Source of the DNA: Demequina sp.
GTDB taxonomy: Bacteria > Actinomycetota > Actinomycetes > Actinomycetales > Demequinaceae
Length of the DNA stretch: 64,000 bases
Direction of reading: 5' to 3'
NCBI GenBank assembly: GCA_024707205.1
Contig: JANQAD010000001.1
Span: 2,259,979 to 2,323,978 of the forward strand
Below are positions 39,304 through 48,454 of this stretch, piece by piece (positions within the stretch are counted from its first letter, which is position 1; each line of letters begins with the position of its first letter). Below the pieces are notes generated by a model. That model was not told where the DNA came from. It was given only the letters and a program-made list of their open reading frames with translations, and did no database searches. The position numbers and the translations under genes are program-made.

Positions 39304-40112
39304 CCCTCGAGGGTGTGGGAGAGCTGGGTGCGTCATCATGGCTGGTAGTCGTCCTTGTCGCCTTGCTGGGCCTGGTGATCGGCTCGTTCCTGAATGTGGT
39401 GGCATGGCGTGTCCCCAACGGTCAGTCAGTCGTGCGTCCGCCAAGCGCGTGCCCGCAGTGCGGTCACGCCATTCGCGGACGAGACAACATCCCGGTGATC
39501 TCGTGGTTGCTCTTGCGCGGCAGGTGCAGGGATTGTGGCGCGCCGATCTCGATTCAGTACCCGATCGTCGAAGCCGTTACGGCGCTCCTCTTCGTGCTCG
39601 TGGCGTTGAAGTTTGGTCTGGGGATCGAATTCGTGGCCTACGCGTACCTGGCGGCACTTGCGGTGGTGCTCACCGTGATCGATCTCAGTGTTCATCGCCT
39701 GCCGGACGCGATCGTGTTGCCCGCCTACCCGTTGCTCTTGGTGCTCTTCGCAGCGGAATGCCTGGTAACAGGGGAGTGGTGGCCACTGGCCACGGCCGCG
39801 ATCGGTGGCGCGATTCTGTTCGCCTTCTACTTTGCGGCGGCCATCGTGTATCCGGGCGGAATGGGCTTTGGGGACGTGAAGCTTGCCGGCGTGATCGGCA
39901 TGGCGCTTGGATGGTTGGGTTGGGGGCCGCTCGTGGTGGGCGGATTCTCAGCCTTCCTGATTGGTGGTGTGGTGGGGATCATTCTCATCGCCGCGCGCAA
40001 GTCCGGACGCAAGAGCGGATTGCCCTTCGGCCCGTTCATGTTCGCTGGGGCACTCGTAGGAATAGCCGTTGGTGCCCAAATCTGGGACGCCTACTTGGGG
40101 GTGTGGACGTGA
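39300..40112 (+). CDS. pilD: Prepilin peptidase / N-methyltransferase PilD
   Basis: Membrane aspartic peptidase that cleaves the Gly-Phe bond of prepilins and methylates the new N-terminus. The 270-residue protein has the cytoplasmic zinc motif CPQC ... CRDC, catalytic Asp in VLTVIDLSVHRLPD and GMGFGDVKLAG, and about eight membrane helices. The full methylase domain is present. It starts by overlapping the lectin-like gene. Confidence 0.95.
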   Translation: MTLEGVGELGASSWLVVVLVALLGLVIGSFLNVVAWRVPNGQSVVRPPSACPQCGHAIRGRDNIPVISWLLLRGRCRDCGAPISIQYPIVEAVTALLFVLVALKFGLGIEFVAYAYLAALAVVLTVIDLSVHRLPDAIVLPAYPLLLVLFAAECLVTGEWWPLATAAIGGAILFAFYFAAAIVYPGGMGFGDVKLAGVIGMALGWLGWGPLVVGGFSAFLIGGVVGIILIAARKSGRKSGLPFGPFMFAGALVGIAVGAQIWDAYLGVWT

Positions 40113-40197
40113 CGCCTTACTCAAGTTCGTCAGTCGGTATGTCGATGTTCGGCGTAGTTGAAACGCGTGGCATGGCCATCGCGGAAGGAAGGTAGTC

Positions 40198-41253
40198 GTG
40201 GCTAAGAAACTAGCGATCGGACTCGACATCGGTGCCACGGCGCTGCGCGCTGCGGAGGTCGAAGTTGACGCGCGCGGCAACGTGGAGCTGCATCGATACG
40301 CTGAGTTCCCATTGGCGCTCAACGCGGTGCGTGACGGTGAAGTCATGGACGCCGCCGCGGTGGTGCAGGGACTGCGGACCCTCTGGGCTCAAGCCGGATT
40401 CTCGTCCAAGGACGTCATCGTCGGTGTGGGAAATCAGCGTGTGGCGGTTCGTCCACTGGTGATGCCACAGATGCCTATGGACCAGCTAACGGCGGCACTG
40501 CCGTTCCAGGTCCAGGACCTCCTGCCGATGCCGGTGGAGGAGGCACTGCTCGGGTACTACCCAACGGCATCGGTAGCCGCCTCTGACGGCTCTCCCGCCT
40601 TCGACGGGATGCTCGTTGCCGCCGCGCGCGAGACGGTTCTCACCAACCTGCAGGCCGTCGAGGCTGCGGGCCTCAACCCGGTGGTTGTAGATCTTTCAGG
40701 ATTTGCGCTGTTGCGGATCATGGCTCGGGGTGCGCTCAGCGGTGGCACGGTCGCCTTTGTCGACATCGGCTCGCGCGTAACCACGGTGGTGGTGGCAACC
40801 GACGGGATGCCCAAGTTTGTCCGAACTCTTGCCTCGGGCGCCCAGGACCTCACTGATTCGTTTGCGCGTGCCACGGGCACGCCAATGGAGCACGCTGAGC
40901 CGCTGTTGCGCCAGCGCGGCCTTGCGGTCACGGACACCCCGGAGTTCCAGGGGGCCAACGGACCATTCCAAGGTGCGGTGCGGTCGCTTGTGGACGGAGT
41001 CCGGAATTCGATCGCTTTCTACGCATCCACGGCGCCAACGGCGCCCGTGACCACAGTGGTCCTCTCTGGTGGAGGAGCATTCGTGCCAGGACTTGGCCAG
41101 GCCATCGCGTCAACCACCCGCTTGCGCACGGTTCTCGGCAACCCGCTCGAGGGCGTGTCCGTCAGCAAGCAGCTCAAGGCCGCAGAGACGCTCCGCGGAC
41201 GTGAGGCATCTCTCGCGATGACCATCGGACTCGGAATGGCGGTGGCGGCATGA
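40198..41253 (+). CDS. pilM: Type IV pilus assembly protein PilM
   Basis: Cytoplasmic actin-like protein that couples PilN to the motors. The 351-residue sequence has GLDIGATALRAAEVEV (phosphate 1), AFVDIGSRVTTVVVA (phosphate 2) and VVLSGGGAFVPGLGQAI (adenosine site). GTG 40198 follows GGAAGGAAGG. An 85-base gap after pilD contains no gene. It overlaps pilN by four bases. Confidence 0.92.
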   Translation: MAKKLAIGLDIGATALRAAEVEVDARGNVELHRYAEFPLALNAVRDGEVMDAAAVVQGLRTLWAQAGFSSKDVIVGVGNQRVAVRPLVMPQMPMDQLTAALPFQVQDLLPMPVEEALLGYYPTASVAASDGSPAFDGMLVAAARETVLTNLQAVEAAGLNPVVVDLSGFALLRIMARGALSGGTVAFVDIGSRVTTVVVATDGMPKFVRTLASGAQDLTDSFARATGTPMEHAEPLLRQRGLAVTDTPEFQGANGPFQGAVRSLVDGVRNSIAFYASTAPTAPVTTVVLSGGGAFVPGLGQAIASTTRLRTVLGNPLEGVSVSKQLKAAETLRGREASLAMTIGLGMAVAA

Positions 41254-42029
41254 GCACCGAGACACCCGTAGCGGCGGAAGAGAAGGCATCCTTCCTCAAG
41301 CGTCCCGTAGGTAGCGGCGCAAAGAAGAAGTCCGACGGCGCGCCGAAGGTCGGCAAGTTCGGTATCCCGCCACGGCCGCAGGTCAACTTGATGCCCCCAG
41401 AGATCATCGAGGGACGTCACGTAGGCGTGCTCAAGAAGAGGCTTCTTTGGGGCATCATCGCGCTGGTCGTGCTCTGCGCTCTCGTCTACGCGGCGGCCTA
41501 CTACACACGCATGCAAGCAGAAGCGCGCCACGACGACTCGCTCGCCGCCGCGGACCAGCTGATGCTCGAAAAGAAGAAGTACTCGCCCGTGACCCAGGTG
41601 CTGAAGTCGATCTCGGATACCGAGGACGCCCGCACATTTGCCCTGAGCACAGAGGTCAACTGGAGCAACTTGATCTACGCGATCCAGGCGGTGCTGCCGG
41701 ACGGTGTGGTCATCGAGTCCGTCACCGTGACTGCGATTCAGCCCGGTGAAGACCTCGCGGCGGGATCGGACGACCTCACGCGAGCGGGCGTGGGCGTGAT
41801 CAGTTTCACGGCGGAGTCGGAGACTCTGCCCGACGCCTCGGCCTGGATCGACGCGCTGAACTCGGTGCCTGGCCTTGCCGACACGAACCTCCAGAGCTCC
41901 ACACTTGAGGATGCCGACGGCACGGAGACCTACAAGGTCGCCACGACCGTTCAGGTGACAGAGGACGCTCTGGCTAACCGCACCTTCGCCGACCAGGCAA
42001 CCGACACCGACTCCGGGGACGAGGGCTGA
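41250..42029 (+). CDS. pilN: PilN-like inner-membrane alignment protein
   Basis: A 259-residue bitopic protein. The N-terminal cytoplasmic part contains PQVNLMPPEII, the PilM-binding INLLP-type motif, followed by a membrane segment (GIIALVVLCALVYAAAYYT), a coiled-coil stretch and a ferredoxin-like periplasmic-type domain. It lies between pilM and pilO, which fixes the assignment. Confidence 0.88.
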   Translation: MSTETPVAAEEKASFLKRPVGSGAKKKSDGAPKVGKFGIPPRPQVNLMPPEIIEGRHVGVLKKRLLWGIIALVVLCALVYAAAYYTRMQAEARHDDSLAAADQLMLEKKKYSPVTQVLKSISDTEDARTFALSTEVNWSNLIYAIQAVLPDGVVIESVTVTAIQPGEDLAAGSDDLTRAGVGVISFTAESETLPDASAWIDALNSVPGLADTNLQSSTLEDADGTETYKVATTVQVTEDALANRTFADQATDTDSGDEG

Positions 42030-42032
42030 CCC

Positions 42033-42785
42033 ATGAACAAGAACCAAAACGCCCGTTCGCTGGTCCTCTTGACCATCCTCGGAGCCGTCGTCATTATTGC
42101 GATCGCGTGGTTCCTGCTGATCTCTCCTGTGCTCAGCGGTGCTGCCGAGGCGAGCGAAGCAGCGGTCCAGCAGGAATCGCAAAACGAGAACACTCAGATT
42201 CAGGTCAACAAGCTCAAGGCGCAGTTCGCGAGCATCGATGACTACCAGACGCAGCTTGAGGCGTTGCAGGTGCAGATCCCAACCACTCAGGACTACGCGG
42301 ACCTGCAGCGGCAGTTCTCCGCCATCGCGGCGGCCCATGACGTTGTCATCACGAGCCTCTCGTTCGGCAGCGCTCAACCGATCGAGCAGTCGAACGTCAC
42401 CGACGAGTCCGCCGGTGAGACCACGGACCCCACCACGGACGACGCTGCCACGGATGATTCGGCTACCGATGGATCTACGGACACTTCTGGTACGGCGACC
42501 GATGCGTCGAAGAACATCGCCCGCCTCTACGGAATCCCGGTGACCGTGGCGATGACGGGCTCGTACGACGATCTCATGGCTGCGCTCAACGAGATGCAGA
42601 CCGGTGAGATCCGCCTCATCCTCATCACCGATGTGTCCCTCACGCAGTCCGACGAGGCTGACGCAGCCGGAGGCGACACGAGTGCAGTGTTCGGCGGCCA
42701 GACCTTCGTGCTGACCGGTTCAACACCCGAGGAGGCGGCCCCAGACGCGTCGGGCACCAGCCCCTCGCCTTCACCCGCGCCGTAA
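42033..42785 (+). CDS. pilO: PilO-like inner-membrane alignment protein
   Basis: A 250-residue bitopic protein: membrane segment LVLLTILGAVVIIAIAWFLL, coiled coil (AAVQQESQNENTQIQVNKLK), then a ferredoxin-like domain interrupted by a Thr/Asp/Ser-rich insert (about residues 130-165). It heterodimerises with PilN in known systems. It is 3 bases after pilN and is the last pilus gene. A hairpin follows. Confidence 0.85.
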   Translation: MNKNQNARSLVLLTILGAVVIIAIAWFLLISPVLSGAAEASEAAVQQESQNENTQIQVNKLKAQFASIDDYQTQLEALQVQIPTTQDYADLQRQFSAIAAAHDVVITSLSFGSAQPIEQSNVTDESAGETTDPTTDDAATDDSATDGSTDTSGTATDASKNIARLYGIPVTVAMTGSYDDLMAALNEMQTGEIRLILITDVSLTQSDEADAAGGDTSAVFGGQTFVLTGSTPEEAAPDASGTSPSPSPAP

Positions 42786-42798
42786 GCAAAGACACCAA

Positions 42799-42823
42799 CG
42801 CCCGCCGCCCCGTGCGGCGGGCG
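42799..42823 (+). terminator. Hairpin at the end of the pilus locus
   Basis: CGCCCGCCGC pairs with GCGGCGGGCG over 10 bases around CCCGT. No T tract, but its place between pilO and aroC suggests a transcription end. Confidence 0.55.
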
Positions 42824-42842
42824 CTGGCGTATATCTGAAAGA

Positions 42843-44039
42843 ATGTCGATCATGCTTCGATGGCTCACGGCAGGCGAATCCCACGGTCCAGCTCTTGTTG
42901 GGACGCTCGAAGGCCTCCCGGCTGGCGTCCCGATCACGTCCGATGCTGTGCGCGAGGCACTCGCACGCCGCCGCCTTGGCTATGGGCGCGGTGCACGCAT
43001 GTCCTTTGAACAGGATGAAGTCACGTTCCTCGGCGGAGTCCGCCATGGGCTCACGCAGGGTGGCCCCATCGCGATCATGGTGGGCAACACCGAGTGGCCG
43101 AAGTGGGAGACCGTGATGTCGGCGGACCCGGTGGATCCGGCTGAGCTCACCGGAGCCAGGGGAGCGCCGTTGACTCGACCGCGGCCCGGTCACGCGGACC
43201 TCGTGGGCATGACGAAGTACGGCTTCGAAGACGCCAGGCCCGTGCTGGAGCGCGCGTCGGCCCGTGAGACCGCGGCGCGCGTAGCGCTGGGGGCGGTGGC
43301 CGAGGCCTTCCTCAAGGAGGCCGCAGGCATAGAGCTGGTGGCACACACCGTGCAGGTCGGTGCAATCGCCGTGCCTGACGATGCGCCGTTGCCGCCCGCG
43401 ACCGCGACCAAGCAGCTCGACGACGATCCCATCCGCTGCTTCCACCCGGAAACCTCGGCCGCGATGGTCGCAGAAATAGACCAGTGCCAGAAGGACGGCG
43501 ACACGCTGGGTGGCGTCGTTGAGGTGGTCGCATATGGCCTGCCCGTGGGCCTTGGGAGTCACGTTCATTGGGATCGCAGGCTCGATTCCCGGGTCGCGGG
43601 CGCGCTCATGGGGATCCAGGCGATCAAGGGCGTCGAGGTGGGCGACGGCCTGCGCACGGCGGCACGCCGTGGCTCGCAGGCGCACGACGAGATCGAATAC
43701 CAGGATGGTCACGTAACGCGCCGCACCAATCGTGCCGGCGGCATCGAGGGCGGCATGACCAACGGCGAGCCGCTGCGGGTGCGCGCCGCCATGAAGCCCA
43801 TATCCACCGTGCCCCGCGCGCTTGACACCATCGACACCGCCACGGGCGAGGCCGCCAAGGCCATCCACCAGCGCTCGGACGTGTGCGCGGTGGCGCCCGC
43901 CGCGGTGGTTGCGCAGGCGATGGTGGCGCTCACGCTCGCGGACGCTTTGCTGGAGAAGTTCGGCGGCGATTCGCTTGCAGAGGTGCAGCGCAATATCGCC
44001 GCCTACGCGGACGCTGTCCCGGACCACCTGCGGCAATGA
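42843..44039 (+). CDS. aroC: Chorismate synthase
   Basis: Last step of the shikimate pathway; FMN-dependent. The 398-residue protein shows [34 protein letters not shown]-like [16 protein letters not shown], and [16 protein letters not shown], all family signatures, plus [17 protein letters not shown] near the C-terminus. ATG 42843 and ATG 42852 are both possible starts. It overlaps aroK by four bases. Confidence 0.95.
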   Translation: MSIMLRWLTAGESHGPALVGTLEGLPAGVPITSDAVREALARRRLGYGRGARMSFEQDEVTFLGGVRHGLTQGGPIAIMVGNTEWPKWETVMSADPVDPAELTGARGAPLTRPRPGHADLVGMTKYGFEDARPVLERASARETAARVALGAVAEAFLKEAAGIELVAHTVQVGAIAVPDDAPLPPATATKQLDDDPIRCFHPETSAAMVAEIDQCQKDGDTLGGVVEVVAYGLPVGLGSHVHWDRRLDSRVAGALMGIQAIKGVEVGDGLRTAARRGSQAHDEIEYQDGHVTRRTNRAGGIEGGMTNGEPLRVRAAMKPISTVPRALDTIDTATGEAAKAIHQRSDVCAVAPAAVVAQAMVALTLADALLEKFGGDSLAEVQRNIAAYADAVPDHLRQ

Positions 44040-44554
44040 CAGGTCCTCGCGTAGTCCTGATCGGCCCGCCCGGCTCGGGAAAGTCGTCGGTGGCCAGAGC
44101 GCTCGCTCGAGCGCTCGGTGTGGGACGCCGCGACACAGACGCGGATGTTGAGCATGCCGCCGGGAAGCCGATATCGGACATCTTTGTCGATGACGGCGAG
44201 GCCGCGTTCAGGGCGATGGAGCGCGAAGCCGTCGCTAGAGCCATGGTGGAGCACGAGGGCGTCTTGGCGCTCGGTGGCGGAGCTATCTTGGACGAGGGCA
44301 CCCAGCAACTGCTCGTGGACTATGTCGCCGATGGCGGGCGCGTGGTGTTCCTCGACGTCTCCCTCAATGCCGTCGCTCCGCGGGTTGGCCTCAACGCCGC
44401 ACGGCCGTTGCTGGTGGGCAATCCACGCAGGCAGTGGTCGGAGCTCATGGAGGTTCGCAGGCCAATTTACGAGGGACTTTCAACGGATACGGTGAACACC
44501 GATCACATTCGCGCCGATCGCGTGGCGCATGAGCTCATGGACAAGGGGATCTGA
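44036..44554 (+). CDS. aroK: Shikimate kinase
   Basis: Phosphorylates shikimate. The 172-residue protein has a P-loop [14 protein letters not shown], the shikimate-binding [18 protein letters not shown], and [10 protein letters not shown]; the lid arginine is in [13 protein letters not shown] overlap upstream, TGATG overlap with aroB downstream. Confidence 0.95.
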   Translation: MTGPRVVLIGPPGSGKSSVARALARALGVGRRDTDADVEHAAGKPISDIFVDDGEAAFRAMEREAVARAMVEHEGVLALGGGAILDEGTQQLLVDYVADGGRVVFLDVSLNAVAPRVGLNAARPLLVGNPRRQWSELMEVRRPIYEGLSTDTVNTDHIRADRVAHELMDKGI

Positions 44555-45642
44555 TGACCCAGGTAGTTCGCGTCAACACGGCGGCGCCATATGACGTCAC
44601 GATTGGCAGCGACCTGACCCAGTCAATTGCCGACTCTCTCCCCAGCACCGCGACCAAGGTGCTGCTGATCCACTCGGAAGTTCTCGCGGCGCGCGCGGGA
44701 GCACTCAAGGCGGCCATTGAAGGCACCGGGCGCTCGGTGATCTCCGCCGTCGTGCCCGACGCCGAGGCGGGCAAGACGGCATCGGTCGCCTCGTTCTGTT
44801 GGCAGGTCCTCGGCAAGACGGACTTCACCCGTTCCGACCTTGTGGTTGGCGTGGGTGGGGGAGCGGTGACCGACCTCGCCGGATTCGTTGCAGCTACCTG
44901 GCTGCGCGGTGTGGCCGTGGTCCAGGTGCCCACGAGCCTCAACGGCATGGTCGACGCCGCGATCGGTGGCAAGACCGGCATCAACACCGAAGAGGGCAAG
45001 AATCTCGTGGGGGCCTTCCACGAGCCCGCGGCGGTGTGGTGCGACCTCGATGCGCTTCTCACCTTGCCGCAGAACCAACTGGTCGCGGGTCTCGCCGAGG
45101 TGGTCAAGGGCGGCTTCATTCGCGACACCGAGATACTTGACATTGCGGAGGCGAACCTCGAGTCCCTCGCTGGCGGCGCCACGGAAGACAATCTCGACGT
45201 GCTCGCGGAACTGGTCCGCCGCAAGGCTCAGGTCAAGGCCGATGTGGTTGCGGCGGACCTTAAGGAGTCATTTGAGCGCGAGATCCTTAACTACGGCCAC
45301 ACGTTTGGACACGCGATCGAATACACCGAGCGGTACCAGTGGCGTCACGGCGCCGCGGTCTCGGTGGGCATGATGTACGCCGCCGAACTCGCACACCTAG
45401 TGGGGAAACTGGCGGAGGAGGACGTGGACCGTCATCGTCGCATCCTTGACGGCCTGGGGTTGCCAACCACCTACCCGGAGGGCCGGTGGGATGCGCTGAT
45501 GACCGCGATGCGCCGCGACAAGAAGAGTCGTGGAGACACGCTTCGGTTCGTCATCCTGCAAGGAATCGGAACACCGGTTCGTCTAGAAGGCCCCGATCCG
45601 GCACTCCTGACCGCGGCATACGACGAGATCAGCTATCCCTGA
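44554..45642 (+). CDS. aroB: 3-dehydroquinate synthase
   Basis: Converts DAHP to 3-dehydroquinate, NAD and zinc dependent. The 362-residue protein shows VVGVGGGAVTDLAGFVA, PTSLNGMVDAAIGGKTGIN, GLAEVVKGGFI, and the metal ligands in NYGHTFGHAIEY and RHGAAVSVGMMYA. The last 10 bases overlap the minus-strand gene that follows. Confidence 0.95.
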   Translation: MTQVVRVNTAAPYDVTIGSDLTQSIADSLPSTATKVLLIHSEVLAARAGALKAAIEGTGRSVISAVVPDAEAGKTASVASFCWQVLGKTDFTRSDLVVGVGGGAVTDLAGFVAATWLRGVAVVQVPTSLNGMVDAAIGGKTGINTEEGKNLVGAFHEPAAVWCDLDALLTLPQNQLVAGLAEVVKGGFIRDTEILDIAEANLESLAGGATEDNLDVLAELVRRKAQVKADVVAADLKESFEREILNYGHTFGHAIEYTERYQWRHGAAVSVGMMYAAELAHLVGKLAEEDVDRHRRILDGLGLPTTYPEGRWDALMTAMRRDKKSRGDTLRFVILQGIGTPVRLEGPDPALLTAAYDEISYP

Positions 45643-47309
45643 TGAACCCACGCAGCGGCATCCTCGAAGGTCGTGAAGAGCTCCTTCTGGAAGCCGTAGC
45701 GCTCGATGAGCGGCCAGTCCTTGGGCCCCACGGCAATGCCCTTCCCGTAGTCGCCACCGTGGGGCACGATCGCGACGTGCCCGGCCGTCTCGAACTGGAT
45801 CTTGTTGCGCTCTAGGCACGGCAGGATGTCCGCGGCGAACGTGGCCGGGATGTCCGGATTGGCGAGGACGAACGCCCCCGTCACGGATTCGGCCCGCGAA
45901 CCCTCCTCAAGGGTATCGATGCGCAGCCAGTCCGCTCCGAGGCTCATGGCGCTTGCTGCAATCAGGGTGCACACGAGGCCAACGCGAGCGCGGCCTTGGG
46001 ACAACCACATCAGCACGGCGAACAGCAATCCCACGATTCCCGCGACACCAAGCCCTGGGCGGTCGTCAAGCGACAGCACGTCGAGGAATGGCACAAGCCC
46101 TGGAACCGCGAATGGGATCCACACGGCGTCGATCGCCACTCGGGGCAACACGAGCAGCCCATACCCAAGCACCGCGACTATGGAGCCGATGAGCGCGGCA
46201 TTCGTGAGCCGCGCGCTCGCGCGCACCCACAGGGCCGTGGCTCCGAGCACCGCGATCGGGACAACGAAGGGATCCAGGTAGCGTCCGAAGATTGGAGTGT
46301 CGAAGCGCGTCGCGTAGTCGGAGGAGCCCGCGAGAACCCATACAAAGAACACGGCTTGTGCGAGCACCATTGAGCCCAGCCACCACCAAGCAGAGGCGAC
46401 GCCGGGGACGCCGTCCCGCCTAACCGCAGCCCGCGCCCTACTGATGCAGGCGAGCAGCCCCAGAACCGTCAGGAGAGCCCACGACACCACCTGGACAAAA
46501 GCCTGGCCTAGAACAACCTCACCGATGCGAAGCAGGCTGAGGTGGCCAACAAGGTCCTCCACGCGCGTGTCATCGGCAAATACCTGGCCGCCGATGGCTG
46601 ACTGCGCCCACAGGCTGACGAGGCTCAGGATCGCGGCGGGAGCAATGGTGAGTACAGCGGCGGCCCACTTGCTGCGCCCGAGTACGGCACGTGCCACCAG
46701 CCACGCGATTGTCACTGCCACCAGGGGCAGCGCCCGCGCGTGCACGGCTGCCGCAAGCCCGGCGACGGTGCCCAGAAGAACATGGTCGATCGTTCGGCCG
46801 CGCTGCGCGAGCCGCAGGGCGAGCAGCGTCGCGACCAGGATCAGGAGCGTCAGTGGGTTCTCGGCGAGGACGTAGTTCGACATGAGCGCCCGCGCTGGAA
46901 CGAGCGTCACGAGCGCGCCGATCGCAAGGCTCACGTTTGGCCCGGCTCCGAATCGCCGGGCGAGGAGAGTTGCCGGCCAGATGGCAAGCGCGCCCAGCGC
47001 CGCGCTGATGAACGCGGCGATTTGGTAGATCGTTACGGGCTCGATGGGTAGCCACCACAGAGGCGCGAGGACAGCCGAGTAGCCCACCGCATAGCTAGAA
47101 CCGCACAGCGACCAGTCGGCCGAGTGCCCTGCGATGACGTTGGCGTTCGCGAGGTAGCCAATCTCATCGAAGACGTACATGGGACCCACGGAACGCGCGG
47201 CGATCAGGAGGTGGACGACGACGACGATCGCGACGATCGCAAGGGGTATGTACTTGCGCAGCGAGCCTTGCAATTGGTCCGAAGCGGACTGCTCGCTGGT
47301 GATCTCCAC
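45633..47309 (-). CDS. Polytopic membrane protein, GT-C glycosyltransferase-like
   Basis: A 558-residue protein with a dozen or so membrane segments. Early in the sequence a loop holds an Asp-Glu pair (YVFDEIGYLANANVIAG) after the first helix, as in GT-C enzymes that use polyprenyl-phosphate sugars. It shares the loop pattern and LAPLWW with the protein at 48455-50212, so the two are probably related. The C-terminal soluble tail of about 110 residues has no motif I recognise. Start GTG 47309 lies 6 bases after a TAGCCT -10, so it is leaderless. Acceptor and donor unknown. Confidence 0.65.
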   Translation of the reverse strand: MEITSEQSASDQLQGSLRKYIPLAIVAIVVVVHLLIAARSVGPMYVFDEIGYLANANVIAGHSADWSLCGSSYAVGYSAVLAPLWWLPIEPVTIYQIAAFISAALGALAIWPATLLARRFGAGPNVSLAIGALVTLVPARALMSNYVLAENPLTLLILVATLLALRLAQRGRTIDHVLLGTVAGLAAAVHARALPLVAVTIAWLVARAVLGRSKWAAAVLTIAPAAILSLVSLWAQSAIGGQVFADDTRVEDLVGHLSLLRIGEVVLGQAFVQVVSWALLTVLGLLACISRARAAVRRDGVPGVASAWWWLGSMVLAQAVFFVWVLAGSSDYATRFDTPIFGRYLDPFVVPIAVLGATALWVRASARLTNAALIGSIVAVLGYGLLVLPRVAIDAVWIPFAVPGLVPFLDVLSLDDRPGLGVAGIVGLLFAVLMWLSQGRARVGLVCTLIAASAMSLGADWLRIDTLEEGSRAESVTGAFVLANPDIPATFAADILPCLERNKIQFETAGHVAIVPHGGDYGKGIAVGPKDWPLIERYGFQKELFTTFEDAAAWVHQG

Positions 47310-47315
47310 GCTCGC

Positions 47316-47362
47316 AGGCTACCGGGTCGCTACCCGCTCTCGAGGATGCCGCTCGCTAGAGT
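47316..47362. promoter_or_regulatory. Divergent leaderless promoters of the GT-C gene and aroQ
   Basis: Minus strand: TAGCCT (47321-47316), 6 bases before GTG 47309. Plus strand: TAGAGT (47357-47362), 7 bases before ATG 47370. Neither start has a ribosome binding site, which supports leaderless transcripts. Confidence 0.45.
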
Positions 47363-47369
47363 TGCGCTC

Positions 47370-47813
47370 ATGACCACCGTCCTCGTTCTCAACGGGCCCA
47401 ACCTGGGCCGCCTCGGCACGCGCGAGCCCGAGAAGTACGGCTCAACCACCCACGACGAACTCGTGGCGCTTGTCGCCGAGTGGGGAGCCAGCGTCGGGCT
47501 GGAAACCGTGGTGAGGCAGAGCGACAGTGAAGCCGACCTTGTCCACTGGCTGCACGAGGCCGTGGATGCAGGGTGGCACGTGGTGCTGAACCCGGCCGCG
47601 TTCACTCACTACTCGTACGCACTGCGTGACGCGTGCGCTCTGCTGCCCGACGCTGGGCTCACCCTGGTGGAGGTTCACCTCACCAATCCCTCGGCGAGGG
47701 AAGAATTCCGCCACACGTCGGTGATCTCCGGGGTAGCGTCGGGGACCATTGCAGGTTTTGGGGTGGACTCCTACCGACTGGCGCTCGAGGCCATAGCCGC
47801 GCACGTCGGCTAG
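47370..47813 (+). CDS. aroQ: 3-dehydroquinate dehydratase, type II
   Basis: Third step of the shikimate pathway. The 147-residue protein has [20 protein letters not shown] with the catalytic Tyr, [33 protein letters not shown] and [19 protein letters not shown] with the catalytic His. It stands apart from aroCKB, between the GT-C gene and efp. Confidence 0.95.
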   Translation: MTTVLVLNGPNLGRLGTREPEKYGSTTHDELVALVAEWGASVGLETVVRQSDSEADLVHWLHEAVDAGWHVVLNPAAFTHYSYALRDACALLPDAGLTLVEVHLTNPSAREEFRHTSVISGVASGTIAGFGVDSYRLALEAIAAHVG

Positions 47814-47816
47814 AAT
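47811..47816 (+). promoter_or_regulatory. Candidate -10 element of efp (TAGAAT), leaderless type
   Basis: TAGAAT overlaps the aroQ stop and is 8 bases before the efp GTG, with no ribosome binding site between. Confidence 0.45.
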
Positions 47817-47824
47817 TTCCCCTC

Positions 47825-48388
47825 GTGGCTACCTCAAACGACATCAAGAACGGCTCAGTACTGAACCTCGACGGCAACCTGTGGTCCGTCATCGAGTTCC
47901 AGCACGTGAAGCCCGGCAAGGGCGGCGCGTTCGTGCGCACCAAGCTGAAGAACGTGCTGACCGGCAAGGTCGTGGACAAGACCTTCAACGCGGGAACCAA
48001 GGTGGACTTCGAGACGGTGGACCGCCGCTCGATGCAGTACCTGTACAACGACGGCTCGTCGTTCGTGTTCATGGACCCCGACACGTTCGACCAGGTCAAC
48101 GTGAGCCCCGCCGTGATGGGAGACGCCACCGACTGGCTGCTCGAGAACGAGACGGCCGTCATCGGCTCCAACAACGGCAACCCGATCTTCCTCGAAGTGC
48201 CGGCATCCGTTGTGCTCGAGGTGACCTACACCGAGCCCGGACTGCAGGGCGACCGCTCCAGCGGCGGCACCAAGCCCGCGACGCTTGAGACCGGCCGCGA
48301 GATCCAAGTGCCGCTGTTTCTGGAGGCCGGCGTGAAGGTCAAGGTCAACACCGAGACCGGCGACTATCTGGGTCGCGTCAACGACTAG
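47825..48388 (+). CDS. efp: Translation elongation factor P
   Basis: Relieves ribosome stalling at polyproline. The 187-residue protein has three beta-barrel domains; the tip loop of domain I reads KPGKGGAF, with the Lys that is modified in some bacteria, and the C-terminal signature region contains [20 protein letters not shown]. No modification gene (epmA, earP) is in the window. Confidence 0.95.
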   Translation: MATSNDIKNGSVLNLDGNLWSVIEFQHVKPGKGGAFVRTKLKNVLTGKVVDKTFNAGTKVDFETVDRRSMQYLYNDGSSFVFMDPDTFDQVNVSPAVMGDATDWLLENETAVIGSNNGNPIFLEVPASVVLEVTYTEPGLQGDRSSGGTKPATLETGREIQVPLFLEAGVKVKVNTETGDYLGRVND

Positions 48389-48441
48389 GTCCCTTCACCA
48401 CGCCTGGGCGCGCCTCTAGATACTGCTCGTGCTCCGTCCCG

Positions 48442-48447
48442 TAGCCT
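48442..48447 (+). promoter_or_regulatory. Candidate -10 element (TAGCCT), leaderless type
   Basis: TAGCCT lies 7 bases before the ATG at 48455; no ribosome binding site is visible. Confidence 0.4.
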
Positions 48448-48454
48448 CATCGCC

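Noticed and set aside
47829-47837. CTACCTCAA at the efp start as a sixth palindrome arm
   Set aside because: It lies in the coding start and has no partner GGTTGAGGTAG arm nearby.
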